The position numbers were made by a program, and so were the translations under genes. A DNA stretch of 64,000 bases, from the NCBI RefSeq assembly GCF_030864355.1, contig NC_083396.1, positions 930,001 to 994,000 on the forward strand, given 5' to 3'. The notes below the pieces were generated by a model. It was not told where the DNA came from. It did not search any database and saw only the letters and a program-made list of their open reading frames with translations. The DNA is from Cutaneotrichosporon cavernicola (Eukaryota; Basidiomycota; Tremellomycetes; Trichosporonales; Trichosporonaceae). Positions 1 to 10,995 of this stretch are shown in pieces (position 1 is the first letter of the stretch; every line of letters starts with the position of its first letter).

Positions 1-2
1 AG

Positions 3-1977
3 GCAAGTTCACGTAAGCCCGCCGAGCGCCATATTGCGCCACCAGGCCGGCGGCGGCGCGCACCCCTCCTCGGCTTGCCACCGGCCCTTGTTGACGAACT
101 CCTCGCGGTGTACTTTACTCACGTGCACAATGTGTGGCCGCTGATATACAAGCCCATGTTTAACCCGCACGCGACGAGCGCGCCGCTCTTGCTCGCAATG
201 CTGAGCATCGCGGCGTGTGTGACCCTTCCATCGGGCAAGGATGGGCTGGACAGTGACAAACTGTTCGCGATGGCCGAGAGTGCCCTGCACCATGACCGCA
301 CAGAGAGTCGCATCGACATCCTCCAGGCGCTCATGGTCTTGTCTCTCCGCCAGACGGGTTGCGGGAACAAGCGCAGTGCTTTCGCATACGGAGGGCGCGC
401 GAGTATCATGGCACTCAACCTCGGACTGCACCTGGCTCCGTCCGGACCGACGGACGCAGGCGACCTCGAGCTCCGCTCGCGCGTGTACTGGAACGTGTAT
501 GTGCTGGATAAGATCCTCGCAGAGGAGACCGGGCGCCCATTTCTGCTGCCGTACCGCCGCTCGTCAACGGCCATGCCCAGTACCGACGAGGCGGACGAGT
601 ATGAGCCGTGGCCACCACAAACGGCGAGCAGCGCGCCGTTGCCGCGCAGTGTGCGCCATGTTCCTCCGCGTCGTGGACACGTCATGAGTTTCTTCGTTTG
701 GACATGCCGGCTCGGCATGCTCGTCGAGGACATCCTCGATCTTGAGGTCATCGGCCCGCCCATCAGCCATAAATGGGACGATGACTATGTCACCAGCCTT
801 CAAGAACAACACGACGTGGTGCAGCGCGCCGAGAGGATTGGCAAGAGCCTCGACGAGTGGCGCCGCCTCTTACCCAAACACCTCGACATTGATTTGTCGG
901 GCCAGACGCAGCCACTGCCACATTGCGTTGTCGGCATGGCGTGGTACCACTGTGTGAAAATCCTGCTCTACAGCCGCTTCATCAAGCAGCGCAACCCGCT
1001 AAACGCGCACGTAGACGGGGCAGCCCTCGCAGAGCGCGCGCACCGGACCTGCTCCGAGTCGGCCGAGGCCTGTGTGGACCTCCTCGCCCACCTTGACCGG
1101 CACAAATTGCTTGCGCAGGTCAGCGCTGACGTGATCCACATGCTCAGCATTGTCACGCTATTTGAGGGTGAGTTACTGCCTTACATGTCAACTGACAGCA
1201 GCTTTCGACGCGACTGATCCCGACGAGGCGCTGGCGCACCGCGCAAAGGTCAACTTTGCGCAGTGTTGCATATGGCTGCGCGACTTTTCGGCATCCTGGC
1301 CCGCAGCCTCGATGCACAAGGTCTTCTTCGAGGGCCTAATCCAGGGCGGGCTGCGCATCTCGTCTGGCGACCTTCCCCCCGACTCACCCGAGGCCGCCTT
1401 CTCCCCCGCGACGCCCAGCATGCCCGAGGAGCTGCGCGTGATGGGCCGCAACCTCGCGACGGGCCGTTCAGCATCCAGCGTAGCGGGCGCGACGCCACGA
1501 ACGATGACGACGCCTGGCTCGACAGGTCCTGGCCCCAGCACGCTCCCCGATCCCGGGCCGGCGCCGGCGCCGGGCCCCAGCCTCTTCCAGCTTCCCCAGT
1601 TCTACTGGAACCACTTGACGACCGTGCCGATGGAAGGCGGCCAGGGCGAGCCGGAACAGCGGGCCGACTTGGACTTTGAATTCGACATGCACAGCCAGAG
1701 CGCGCAGGGACATACACCGGAGATGCTTCCACCAATGCCATACCCCCATGACGGCGTTCGCGGCATGCACCCTAGCGCAAGCGATAACCTACGTAACCTG
1801 GACATGCGGTACCCCCCAGCGCACCCACATGCCAACGGTAGCGAGCCGGCGTTCATACCTCCGTCAGCGGCGTGGGCTGGCGCGCCCGTCATCGGTCCGC
1901 ATTCTGGCCCTCAGGACCAGGCAGCGATCTACGCGGCGCTCATGAGCTACATGGTTGAGGCGGCCAAGACGAGCTAG
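3..1977 (+). CDS. Fungal-specific transcription factor (fungal_trans domain), 5' end missing
   Basis: This is a nuclear transcription regulator whose N-terminus, where a Zn2Cys6 cluster would be expected, lies before the window. The frame is open from base 3. Exon 1 runs to 1167 and exon 2 is 1199-1977. The 31-nt intron 1168-1198 starts GTGAGT, ends CTGACAG and joins the two frames exactly. The visible protein begins with the fungal_trans hallmark, an YFTHVHNVWPLIYKPMF-like segment, followed by the helical middle homology region (around LDKILAEETGRPF and DEADEYEPW). The C-terminal 250 residues are Pro/Ser/Gly-rich and probably disordered. The stop is TAG at 1975. Target genes cannot be read from this part. 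The next gene is convergent. Confidence 0.85.
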
Positions 1978-2324
1978 TGTAGTGCGCACACGAGTGCGCA
2001 TGTGGGGATCGGACGAGCAGTCACCAGGCTCGGATTGAGGGTGGATGGAGGTCGGAACGGAGCGATCGAGTGGGGACTGGTGATGCCCGGTGATGCCCGG
2101 AAGAAGATTAGCCTAATGTTTTTCATGATGATCCAGAGTGTAGTGCGGCTCAGCCGATGTATCCATATCCGAGATTCAATATTGACCAGAGCCGCGGGTT
2201 TAATGGCCGGTGATAGTGTCTGGCGAGTCATTGGTGGCAGTAAGATAGCACGAGTCTGGCAATATGCATGGATGGATTACTAACCGCTAAGGGTCCTATT
2301 GTTCGGTTATGATATACATATCTA
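1978..2324. other. Intergenic, tail-to-tail
   Basis: This 347-bp gap lies between the stop codons of two convergent genes and presumably holds both 3' UTRs. It contains a short direct duplication of GGTGATGCCC near 2080-2100. I see no further structure. Confidence 0.6.
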
Positions 2325-5300
2325 TTAGCAAGCACGCGCACGGGTGAGCGCGGCAAGTTGCGAGGGGAGGAAGTCGTCGTCGAGCACACGCATCCGCAGG
2401 ATGCGGAGGAGGAGCTCGGCAACGCGGGCGTTGTCCGCGTCCGTGCGCGCCCTTCCACCCATGGCCACGGCCGTAGGGATGTGGCGGATGGGTGCGCCCC
2501 CAGAGCTGGCGCGCACGGCTGTGGCGGCACGCTCCCGCAGCGCGGGCGTCGGGAGGTCGCGCGCCTGGCCGACTAGGAGCATGTCGCGGTACACCCCGGC
2601 CTGCAGGGTGGCGGCTGGAATGCCGGCAGCGAAGAACGCCTTGAGGGCCTGTAGCCACTTGAAGACGACGTCGGCCTCGATGGGAGAGAGGCCAGATGAG
2701 GCTGGACGGTCTGAGAGCGGCGGGATGAGGAGGCCGAGGAGAATATCGACGAGGCGCTCCCACAGTGCGAGGATGAGCGTCTCGCGCATTGCTGGCGCGC
2801 AGGTCGCGTTGATGGTCGCGAGGTTCTCGTCGAGGTAGTCCAAAACGGGGACGAGTGAAGCATCGATGTCAGCGCCGGACAGCGCGACAAGCTTGCGCGC
2901 CTTGACGGGCTTGACTACGGTCGCGACGGTGTTGGGGCTAAGGAGGATGCGGAGATGATCCGCCATCCTGTCGATGAGAGCCAGCTGCATATCGTTCGCG
3001 GTGCGCTCCAGAACACGCAGCGATGAATTGAGGTGGTAGGCGACGTCGTGCCTCTCGCGGCCGACATTGGAGATGCGCAACGTAATGCGGCCGCGTGGCG
3101 TGAGGGGGAGCACGACCTCGCGCTCCGCTTCAGAAGAGAAGTGGGCTGGGTCGAGCATTAATGTCGCGTCGCCGAGGCGCTCATGCTTGCCCACTAATTG
3201 GCGGTCGAAGATTACCACCTCGAGGGGCTTGGCAGTGGCAGCCGACACCTCAAACGCCTGCATCCACGTCGGGTCTTCGGTGCCGAGCACTGTCCTGCTC
3301 TTGAAGAGTCGAACAGGCCCGTCGAGGATCGCAACGAACGCGTCCGCAGGCTTGGATGAGCGAGTCAGGAGCCCCTGCCCGCGCACGACCTGCACTGAGA
3401 ACACTTGCCTCCCCGGCAGCGCAGTTATACCGGCGCTCAGCACGCGCGCTGTTTGCTCAGCCTCGAGCGCGTGCGCGAGGTCGTCGATGAAGCTTCCCGC
3501 CGCGCCCAGGTTTGTGAGCTTGACGAGCGTGGCAGGTGACACCATGAAGGCGTCGTGGAGGCGGCGGCGGCTGTCGATCTGGGCTTCGATCTTGGCGTCG
3601 AGCTTGCCGTACGCATACTTACCTTTCGAGAGCCACTTGCCGTTGGACTGTACCGCATCATTGGCGGCCTTTGCAGGTGCGATCTCGGCCAAGAACAGAC
3701 CAGAGACCGTGCCAGCATATTGCTCGAGGGCGGCCGACGCCGTCCGGGCCAAGTCGACCATATATATTGCGCGCTTGTACTCTCGGAGTGGCAATTTATG
3801 AATGACCGTCGTCGCATTGCGGATAAACTCGAAGAGGTCGACGACGCTCTGCGAGTGCCGTCCTTCGCCCTCTGGGAGCCACTCGTCCATGCGTATTGTC
3901 CGCGCGACCCACTGGTGCGTCTCGGTTGCCTCAGTGTCGCGCAACCACGCATAGACGTGCGGCTCGAAGAACGTGTCCGCGTCAAAGTCGCTCAAGCCAG
4001 GGCAGAGCCGCTCCCACGCCTGCAGGAGACGGTGCGTCGCGTCGAACAGTACAAAGATGTCCGCTAAACCCACCGCGGTCTCGAGCACTTGCATCTCGGC
4101 GAGGAAGAGCGGGAGCTGCTTGCTCGCGATGATTGCGGCAGGATCCAAGGGCCCGCCCCGAGGCCAAGTCTGCTCAACGCCGGCAATCTCGTCCTCCATC
4201 CATGCCGCCACACGCTCAAAGCCCTCCACCACGGCATCCCGGCCGCTCTCACCAGTGCTCGCACCGATCTCCTGGCTGTGCCCGTCGCCCATGAGTTCCA
4301 TGGACGCTGTGACGTACTCTGCGACCGCTTGGCCGCGGAGCTCATCTGCAAGGGCGTCAAACATCTCCACTGCACGTGGCGACTGCAGGAGCAAACTTGG
4401 TGCCGCTTGGAAGAGCGTAACGACGGAAGGCGGTAAAGGCTGGGCCAGGTCCTTGGTGACGGGGAAGATGTCATCTACAGCTTTGTTGAGGTGCTTGAAG
4501 AGGCAGTTCTGCAGCTCTTCCAGTGGGTGGGGGATGTCCTCATCTGGCTCGAGGATTGCAGAGAGGTCTGCGACGGCACCCGCAAGCTTTCGCCCCAGTG
4601 GAATCTCCTCAGCGGTCCCGACCGCACCGTCCCACTGCCGTACGAGCATCTCGATGGCCCGCTCCTTGGCGTCGCGCTTCTCGACACCCCAGATCTTGCG
4701 GCAGTGGTCGACAAGCTCGATCGCTCTCCGGCTCCCTAATGCCTCGGCGCGGCGTGAGAGGCGAGCGAACACGGCTGCCGGCCTGGGAGGCGTGAAGAAG
4801 GTCTCCTGCTGTTGCCCAAATGCGGCTGGTGACGTGGGTATCGCGAGTTCAGGGAAACCAGACATCAAGTCACCCAGCTCCTTGGACAGGTCGATGTGTC
4901 GTGATCGTCGAGCGCCCCCGGGTTGCCGTGAGATGAAGCTCAGATCACGCTTCAGCTGGTCCAGGTAGAGCTTCTCGAGCACGAAGCGGTCAAGCTCCTC
5001 GGCATCCTGCTCCAGCGCGTCCTGCGAGATGTCCCAGATCAAGCCGGCCGCCTCGACCAAGTTGTCCAGCCCTTCGCCGTTTCCTGTCCACATCGGGACT
5101 GGTTTCCGGCGAACGCTCCCTGCGTCGCTCGCTGGCCGGTTGGCGCGGCGTGATGGGGTCGACGTGATCGGGCTCGTGGGTGTCATGGGGTTAATGGTGG
5201 ATGTCGGGCTCACAGGACTCGTGGGGAACAGACCATGGCCAGCCTTGGCGGCGATACCTTGTGCTACGAGCTGCGGGGAGAATTCTGCACCTGTGGGGCT

Positions 5301-6354
5301 CATGGCGGTTATGGGTGATCCTGGCCCGTGAAGCAGGGACTGAATCTCTGCACGGAGTCGGAAGAGAAGGTCTCGATCATTCTCGTCGGCGTTGGAGAAG
5401 TGGGTGCTAGTCGGCAGCGAGTTGTACAGGAGCGTGAGGAAGTGCCTCTGATGAGCAACTTTAGGTGATGAGCCCATCCCCGCCTGCGGGAGGCATGATG
5501 TGAAGGCTGGGGTGAGTGGAGCAGAGGGAGTGACTCACTGGCATATAGGGTGGTGATTTCGCGCATGTTGGCGCCTGTAGCGGTCTTGGTGCCCTTCTTG
5601 AGCATGCCCAGGAAGGTCCGCACGGCAAGCGTCCATCCTATGTCGCCTACCTCAGCCGAGAGTACGACCCAGAACTCGGTGAGGAACTCTCGTGGGAGCT
5701 TGAGCTCGTCTTTCTTCCCCAGGCGGAGGGAGAGAACACTCTTCTTCCGGCGTATTGGAAGAGGAAGGTCGACGGGGTCTGGGGAGCGAAACGAGCTGAA
5801 GGCTGGGCTCTTTGGTGTGATCTCGCCGTTGCTCGCAAAGCTGGATCCTGGGGGAAGGGTGCCAATGATGGCGGCAGGGCCGAGAGTCATCTTTGGCGAC
5901 GCGACTGACGGCGCCTTGAGGCGGCGCTGCAGAGCGCTGGTGTAAGCGGAGATGCTAGCTAGATGCTCAGTTGGACTCACGCTACGCGTAGCGAGTAGGT
6001 GTATCCAAGGCGGTCCAGGTCGTCACGTTGGGTGGGTGGTTTAGCAGTGCGAACAGACCTGCGAGGAGAGCTGCTTGCGGTCGACATGCTCTCTGATTTC
6101 TTGAGGGGTGAGGAAGGTGTGAGAGTGGTAGGTTGAGGCTTTGGAGATGAAGTATTAGTAAGTGTGGTGTGGGATGAGCCACGACTATTGTGTGAGAGTG
6201 AGCTGGTTGAAGTCGATGATGATTGTGTGCGAGTCACTAATGGCTGGCCGCTAGTGATGGTCGGGATCGTCGGGGCTGATTGGGCTGTGCTCGCGCCATG
6301 ACCATGACCATGGCGAGGGGCGAGCGCTGCCAGCGTCGCCGAACGGGCCACCAT
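2325..6354 (-). CDS. Munc13/UNC13-family C2 and MUN domain protein (fungal Ync13-like)
   Basis: This is a predicted exocytosis or membrane-trafficking factor. Exons are 6354-5981, 5936-5539 and 5458-2325; the sum is 3906 nt, giving 1301 residues. Both introns have GTGAGT donors (44 and 80 nt); the acceptor near 5458 (CTAAAG) was chosen because it alone keeps frame. Residues 1-130 are Ser/Thr-rich low complexity. The MHD1 part of the MUN region lies around 800-930, a C2 domain around 941-1015 (RGQGLLTRSSKPADAFV through FDRQLVGKHERLG), and MHD2 around 1125-1215 (ETLILALWERLVDILLGLL). A C2 placed between MHD1 and MHD2 is the fungal Munc13-like arrangement. The second calcium loop lacks most expected aspartates, so calcium-independent function is inferred. 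The chosen start, MVARSATLAAL, is the only ATG close to the ordered part of exon 1. Confidence 0.88.
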
Positions 6355-7426
6355 GTCGATCTTGGTGGGTTGAGGATTCGAGCGCCAATAAGCGAGAGCA
6401 ACTGGACGACGAGTATGGACAAGGTCGCGTCGCGTCGCGTCACGTCGTGTTACAGTCAAATAATGTTGCGCGGGCTTGATGATCTTAAGATGATGGTCTG
6501 AGACAAACGACAAGGGGAAGAGTAAGAAAGTGAGCAAGTGAGACAAATCGTGTTAGGGAATATTCATGTTGTGCATCGAGCTGGGACCTCTTGATGATAC
6601 AGTGATGACTATGCTGTGAATGTAAATGGGTGGGTGGGTCAACAGCATAGGCTGTGGTCGAATGGAGCCAGTTATCAACTGCCAGGGAAGGTCAAGTAAC
6701 AAACACGACGCCACAGCCCTTTGATCCTAAGGTATTTTACTCAAATACCCTTAGCTTCAAAGTCCGAGTGGCTTCCTCTTCCCTTTGCATTAATGCACGG
6801 CCTCGTCACAGCCTTGTTTGTCCGTCCATAATGCCAGACGATCAAGTTCCTTCAGGTAGACTAGATCGGCTCCTTTAGTATGGGGTTCCCTGTCTCGGAT
6901 GTCTTTGGCGCCGGCATGGCGCACCCATTATTCAAATGACAATTCAATTCAACAGAGGGAGAGTAACCGCCAAAGCTTTGGCTCTGCTATGGAGCAAAGG
7001 TGAGGGAGCCAACGTATGATCACGGGCGAGGCACATGATGGAAATTGTGGCGTCGTGGATGCAATTCAGTCTTCCCTCCTATTGTTGAAATTCCATCTGT
7101 AGTTTAACTACACGTCATTATCACTGTACCATTTCTGACCGATCGATTAGCATCGCTCTATCCAACTGCTCATACTCGGTACTAATCACAGGGGTCAAGG
7201 GCTTCCACCCTTCCAACCCTTCCACTCGGGTTGGTGTACGACGCTCACAGTCATTCCATTGGATCCTTGAATCCATGGGGCACCATCCTATGGTAGTAGC
7301 ACCATCAGGTTTGTCAGATTAGCCTGCCAAGTATACAATACTGCAACCTCTCACATTCAGCCCTTACTGAGGTTTGAACCAATCCATTGTCCAAGTTCCA
7401 GATCAAACGAGGGTGAGTCACGTGAC

Positions 7427-7452
7427 AGGTTTGGTACGACAGGTACCACGTG
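7427..7452. promoter_or_regulatory. Pair of CACGTG E-box elements
   Basis: The 10-bp perfect palindrome GTCACGTGAC is at 7427-7436. A second CACGTG lies at 7447-7452 inside the near-palindrome GGTACCACGTGGTGCC. The two cores start 18 bp apart, about 380-400 bp upstream of the pirin TATA box. CACGTG is the core recognised by fungal bHLH factors of the Cbf1/Pho4 type. Function here is inferred. Confidence 0.45.
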
Positions 7453-7824
7453 GTGCCTAGCATACCTCTAGGCTAGTGGCACATTCCTTTACCCAGCAAC
7501 GAACAAGAATTGGGAACTGCATGATTCCCCCCCCCATTCCCCAACATTGGGATATGCGTCGTGCACATATAGAAAGCACCAGAGGGCGCGAGGTCCTTCT
7601 GGATTGCTGAGTGATCGTTACCGTAAAGTCTTTAGATTGTCAAGATGTTGAGAACAATTATCAAAGCAGTTGCCTCCAAGTTGCCGACAAAATTTCCTCT
7701 TTGGGCTATGGATTCCCATTGATGTGACATCACAAATAGAACAAGATGCCGCAAAGCCGCCCAAAGGCCTCTTGACGTTGTCAGCACTCTCATACTATCC
7801 ATTATCGACTTGGTTTCTCCAAGG

Positions 7825-7832
7825 TATAAAAG
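7825..7832 (+). promoter_or_regulatory. TATA box of the pirin gene
   Basis: TATAAAAG lies 226 bp upstream of the pirin ATG. It predicts a transcription start near 7855-7865 and a leader of about 200 nt. Confidence 0.55.
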
Positions 7833-8057
7833 TAGCCCCTCTATCCGTCTTTCAACTTCATCAGCTTTCAAAGCGACAACAATACTACAACTCCCACCAT
7901 TCCGGCCTTTAGCAGCGCCATCCGCGCACTCGTACTCTCAATCCTCATCGGCATCACCGCCATCATACTTCGCCCAACTCTACCCTCCACTGCCCGTTCC
8001 GCGGCCCGTAACCTCTTCACCCGCTACTCTTCTACTAGCACCTCTACCACTGCCAAC

Positions 8058-8891
8058 ATGCCGGTCACCTTCAAGTTCCGCCCCTCGGAAACCCGCGGCG
8101 CCGCCAACCACGGCTGGCTCAAGTCGTTCCACACGTTCAACTTTGCGAGCTACTACGACCCCTCGTTTGAGGATTTTGGCTGCCTCCGTGTCATAAACGA
8201 GGACCGCGTCGATCCCAGCCAGGGTTTCCCAACCCATTCACACCGTGAGGCCAACATCTTCTCTTACGTCATCTCTGGCGAGCTCGCCCACCAGGACAGC
8301 ATGAAGAACGTCGAGCAGATGGGCCGCGGCGATGTCCAGATGACCTTTGGCGGTACCGGTATTAGCCACTCCGAGTACAACGACAACAAGGAGAAGCCGG
8401 TCCACTTTCTCCAGATTTGGGCGTACCCATACGAACGCGGTCTCAAGCCCAGGTACTTTGGCCGCCACTTTACCGACGAGGAAAAGAAGGACAAGTGGGC
8501 TCACATCGTCGCTCCGCTCCACTACCCGGGCGTCGTAGACGCGCGTGACGGTTCTGGCCCGGTGCCCATCGCGTCCGACCTCAACTTCTTTGCATCCCTC
8601 GTGTCTCCCGGCACGACTGTCAAGCACAACCTCGTTGCGCGCAATCGTGGTTCGGGAGACGACAAGCTCGTCTACGTCCAGCTTGTTCAGACTACCGGCT
8701 ACAACCCTCGCAAGGCGCCGACGGACGGCTCGGTTGCCCAGGTCAAGATCTCGCTTGGCGGCGAGACCGTCACTCTCGCTGAGGGCGACGGCGTCTTCAT
8801 CCGCGGCGGCAAGGTCGGTGATGAGCTCATCACTGAGAACGTCGGCAACAAGGTCGGTGAGGTCGTCCTCTTCGAGATGGATTCCAACTAG
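8058..8891 (+). CDS. Pirin family protein (cupin-type)
   Basis: Single-exon gene of 277 residues, the usual pirin size. Pirins are bicupin proteins; characterised members act as iron-dependent nuclear cofactors or quercetin dioxygenases. The N-terminal cupin holds the metal ligands: His60 and His62 in PTHSHRE, and His104 and Glu106 in GISHSE, matching the His/His/His/Glu set of human and bacterial pirins. The start is the first ATG after the TATA box and gives MPVTFKFRPSE, the position where compact pirins begin. Upstream, the same frame has no stop back to 7836 and reads like a mitochondrial presequence but has no ATG. The gene converges on the repeat-rich secreted gene at 9415. Family certain; substrate unknown. 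Confidence 0.93.
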   Translation: MPVTFKFRPSETRGAANHGWLKSFHTFNFASYYDPSFEDFGCLRVINEDRVDPSQGFPTHSHREANIFSYVISGELAHQDSMKNVEQMGRGDVQMTFGGTGISHSEYNDNKEKPVHFLQIWAYPYERGLKPRYFGRHFTDEEKKDKWAHIVAPLHYPGVVDARDGSGPVPIASDLNFFASLVSPGTTVKHNLVARNRGSGDDKLVYVQLVQTTGYNPRKAPTDGSVAQVKISLGGETVTLAEGDGVFIRGGKVGDELITENVGNKVGEVVLFEMDSN

Positions 8892-9414
8892 CCGACGACC
8901 TGAGCAGGGTGGCCGGATCTCAGCAGCTACCACATACCTTAGACTCTCCTGATAGCATGTGATGTACAGTACTGTATTTCTACCAATTGAAGCAAGGATG
9001 CAGTACAGCCATGTTGAGTTCAGCCACGTCCGTTTCATCAGTCGCAACTTTATAGCGGGATGTGTCACCGGACTGGAATACGTGTTGCGGTCATGCGGTA
9101 GCCACCAACTCAGCCCTCGCCCCTTCTCTCCGTCCCGCGCGATACGGCGGTGTCGGCGAGGTAGAGGCTGGACCGTCCACGCCTCCTGGGTCCAGGCTCC
9201 TCTTGAGAATTTGTGCGAATCAAAGACGAAATATTGTAGTAAACAACCGAGACATGAGACATTAAAATCCCTCGGTATTTCGTAACGAACAATGCAAGTT
9301 GTAAACTCAGCCAGATACATGCGAGTAGTGTCCATATACACAGTGTCCTACCTCTTCCCAGAACCAGAGTGTCCTAAGCCCAGAACCATTGCTACCGAAA
9401 CCCAGAGCAGGCAA
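8892..9414. other. Intergenic, tail-to-tail
   Basis: This 523-bp stretch holds the 3' regions of the convergent pirin and secreted-repeat genes. No coding signal or repeat of note was seen. Confidence 0.55.
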
Positions 9415-10995
9415 TCATCCGCCACCATGCGAGTGGCCCCCATGTCCCGTGACATGATGGAGATACGGTACGAACTCGTAGATGTGCCCGTTCGCCAGTG
9501 GGACCTTGATGCGCATCTTGCCGTCTGTGCCCTTGTACGTGGTACTCCCGTTGTCCGTATCGACGAACGAGTTGATGCGCGCGCCTGTGGGCTGCGGTTT
9601 GTGCGTTCCGTTCGCACCGACGCGGTTGCCGTCCTTGTTGGTGCCACCCTGCTTAGCCCCGTCCGCGACGACGGTACCTTCCGGCCCGACACGGTCTCCG
9701 GCTTTACCGTCCTTCGCGTTGCCGCCTTGCTTGGTGCTATCTCCGACGACTGTGCCCTGGGGGCCAACCCGGTCCCCACCCTTGCCACCTTTCGTATTGT
9801 TGCCTTGCTTGTCGCCATTAGGCACGACAGTTCCCCCAGGCCCAACGCGGTTGCCGTCCTTGCTGGCGCCTCCCTGCTTGCTGTTGTTACCGACGACGGT
9901 GCCATTCGGCCCAACGCGATTCCCAGCTGCCTCGTCCTTCGTGTTGCCTCCTTGCTTGTTGCTATCTCCGACGACTATGCCTTGGGGACCGAGGCGATCG
10001 CCGCCCTTGCCCTTGGCTGCGTCCTTGTTCGGGTCGGCGGCCCCTACCACCGCTCCATCACCTGCCTTTGGCTTGCCCTCCTTGGTCGCTCCCCCACTGG
10101 CCTGGTTGCCCTTGACCGTAGCTCCAACCTTTTTAGGATCGGCTGCTGCCTTGACCCCAGCGGCACCGGGCTTGCCATCCTTAGTTGCGCCATCCCCGGC
10201 GTGGTTACCCATCCCGGCTGCCTTATTGGGGTCTGCGGCAACCTTGACTCTGCCAGCATCGGGCTTGCCGTCCTTAGTGTCTCCTCCAGCCTGGTCACCC
10301 TTGGCTGCAGCTCCGACCTTGTTGGGGTCCGCTGCAACCTTGACGCCTCCGTTGTTTGCCCCTTTGACTGCACCACCCCCAACGGTCTGTCCAGCCTTGC
10401 CTCCCTTGGCCGGGTCCGCGGCGGCCTTGACACCGTCGTTCGGCTGCTTGTCCTCCTTGATCGCACTGCCTGCCTGGCCAGCCTTCGCCGGATCGGTGGC
10501 GACCTTGACGCCGCCGGGCTTAGGTTTACCCTCTTTCGTGGCACCACCACCAGCTTGGTTACCCATACCAGCAGCCTTGTTGGAATCCGCCCCAATTTTA
10601 ACGCCGTCGTTAGGCTGTTTGCCCACCCTTGTCGCGTCAGCCTGGCCGCCCTTCACCGGGTCCGTCGCAACTTGGACGCCATCGTTAGGCTTGGGCTTTT
10701 CATTGATCGCCCCGCTGGCCTGGTTCCCTTTGGCGGCCTTGGCCTTGTTAGGATCCGCCGCCACTTTGACGTCGGGATTGGGTTTCGCCTTCCCCCCAAC
10801 GCGTTCGTCCCCTTTCGCCGCTGCGGCTTTATTGGGGTCCGGCACCACTGTCATATACTCGTCGCGGTCTTTAGCTTGGCCGCCTTTCGCGGGGTCAGCG
10901 GCGGCTTTGCCTTGCCGCGGATCGAGCCCCGGAGGGAGGGGGACTGGGAAGGCGCTGATAAGGACCGCGAGGAAGAGGAATGGGAGAGGGCGCAT
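9415..10995 (-). CDS. Secreted Gly/Lys/Asp-rich two-tier repeat protein
   Basis: Single exon, 526 residues from the ATG at 10995. The longer open frame to 11025 begins with GTG and was not used. The first 18-20 residues (MRPLPFLFLAVLISAFP) form a signal peptide. The mature part is almost all repeats. About nine units of 30-36 residues are built on VKVAADPNKA and a TKEGKP-like segment (DNA 10040-10830). About six shorter units of 21-25 residues are built on GDRVGPxGTVVGDSxKQGG (DNA 9620-10010). A short non-repeat domain follows (YKGTDGKMRIKVPLANGHIYEFV) and then a His/Gly tail, HHVTGHGGHSHGGG. I do not recognise the family; a cell-wall or extracellular role is inferred from the signal peptide and composition. 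Long open frames on the opposite strand are by-products of the repeat. Confidence 0.72.
   Translation of the reverse strand: MRPLPFLFLAVLISAFPVPLPPGLDPRQGKAAADPAKGGQAKDRDEYMTVVPDPNKAAAAKGDERVGGKAKPNPDVKVAADPNKAKAAKGNQASGAINEKPKPNDGVQVATDPVKGGQADATRVGKQPNDGVKIGADSNKAAGMGNQAGGGATKEGKPKPGGVKVATDPAKAGQAGSAIKEDKQPNDGVKAAADPAKGGKAGQTVGGGAVKGANNGGVKVAADPNKVGAAAKGDQAGGDTKDGKPDAGRVKVAADPNKAAGMGNHAGDGATKDGKPGAAGVKAAADPKKVGATVKGNQASGGATKEGKPKAGDGAVVGAADPNKDAAKGKGGDRLGPQGIVVGDSNKQGGNTKDEAAGNRVGPNGTVVGNNSKQGGASKDGNRVGPGGTVVPNGDKQGNNTKGGKGGDRVGPQGTVVGDSTKQGGNAKDGKAGDRVGPEGTVVADGAKQGGTNKDGNRVGANGTHKPQPTGARINSFVDTDNGSTTYKGTDGKMRIKVPLANGHIYEFVPYLHHVTGHGGHSHGGG
9619..10830 (-). repeat. Intragenic tandem repeats, two classes
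   Basis: Class B units of about 65-75 bp occupy roughly 9619-10010 and class A units of about 90-108 bp roughly 10040-10830. Copies are diverged but keep the frame. Such arrays commonly vary in copy number between strains; that is family knowledge, not shown here. Confidence 0.65.

Larger units (their letters stand above)
6355..8057. other. Divergent intergenic region between the MUN gene and pirin
   Basis: This is 1.7 kb without a supportable gene. It carries the promoters of both flanking genes: a TATA box at 7825-7832 for the pirin, two CACGTG elements at 7429-7434 and 7447-7452, and a C9 run near 7526. The last 222 bases (7836-8057) are stop-free in the pirin frame; see the findings. Confidence 0.6.
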
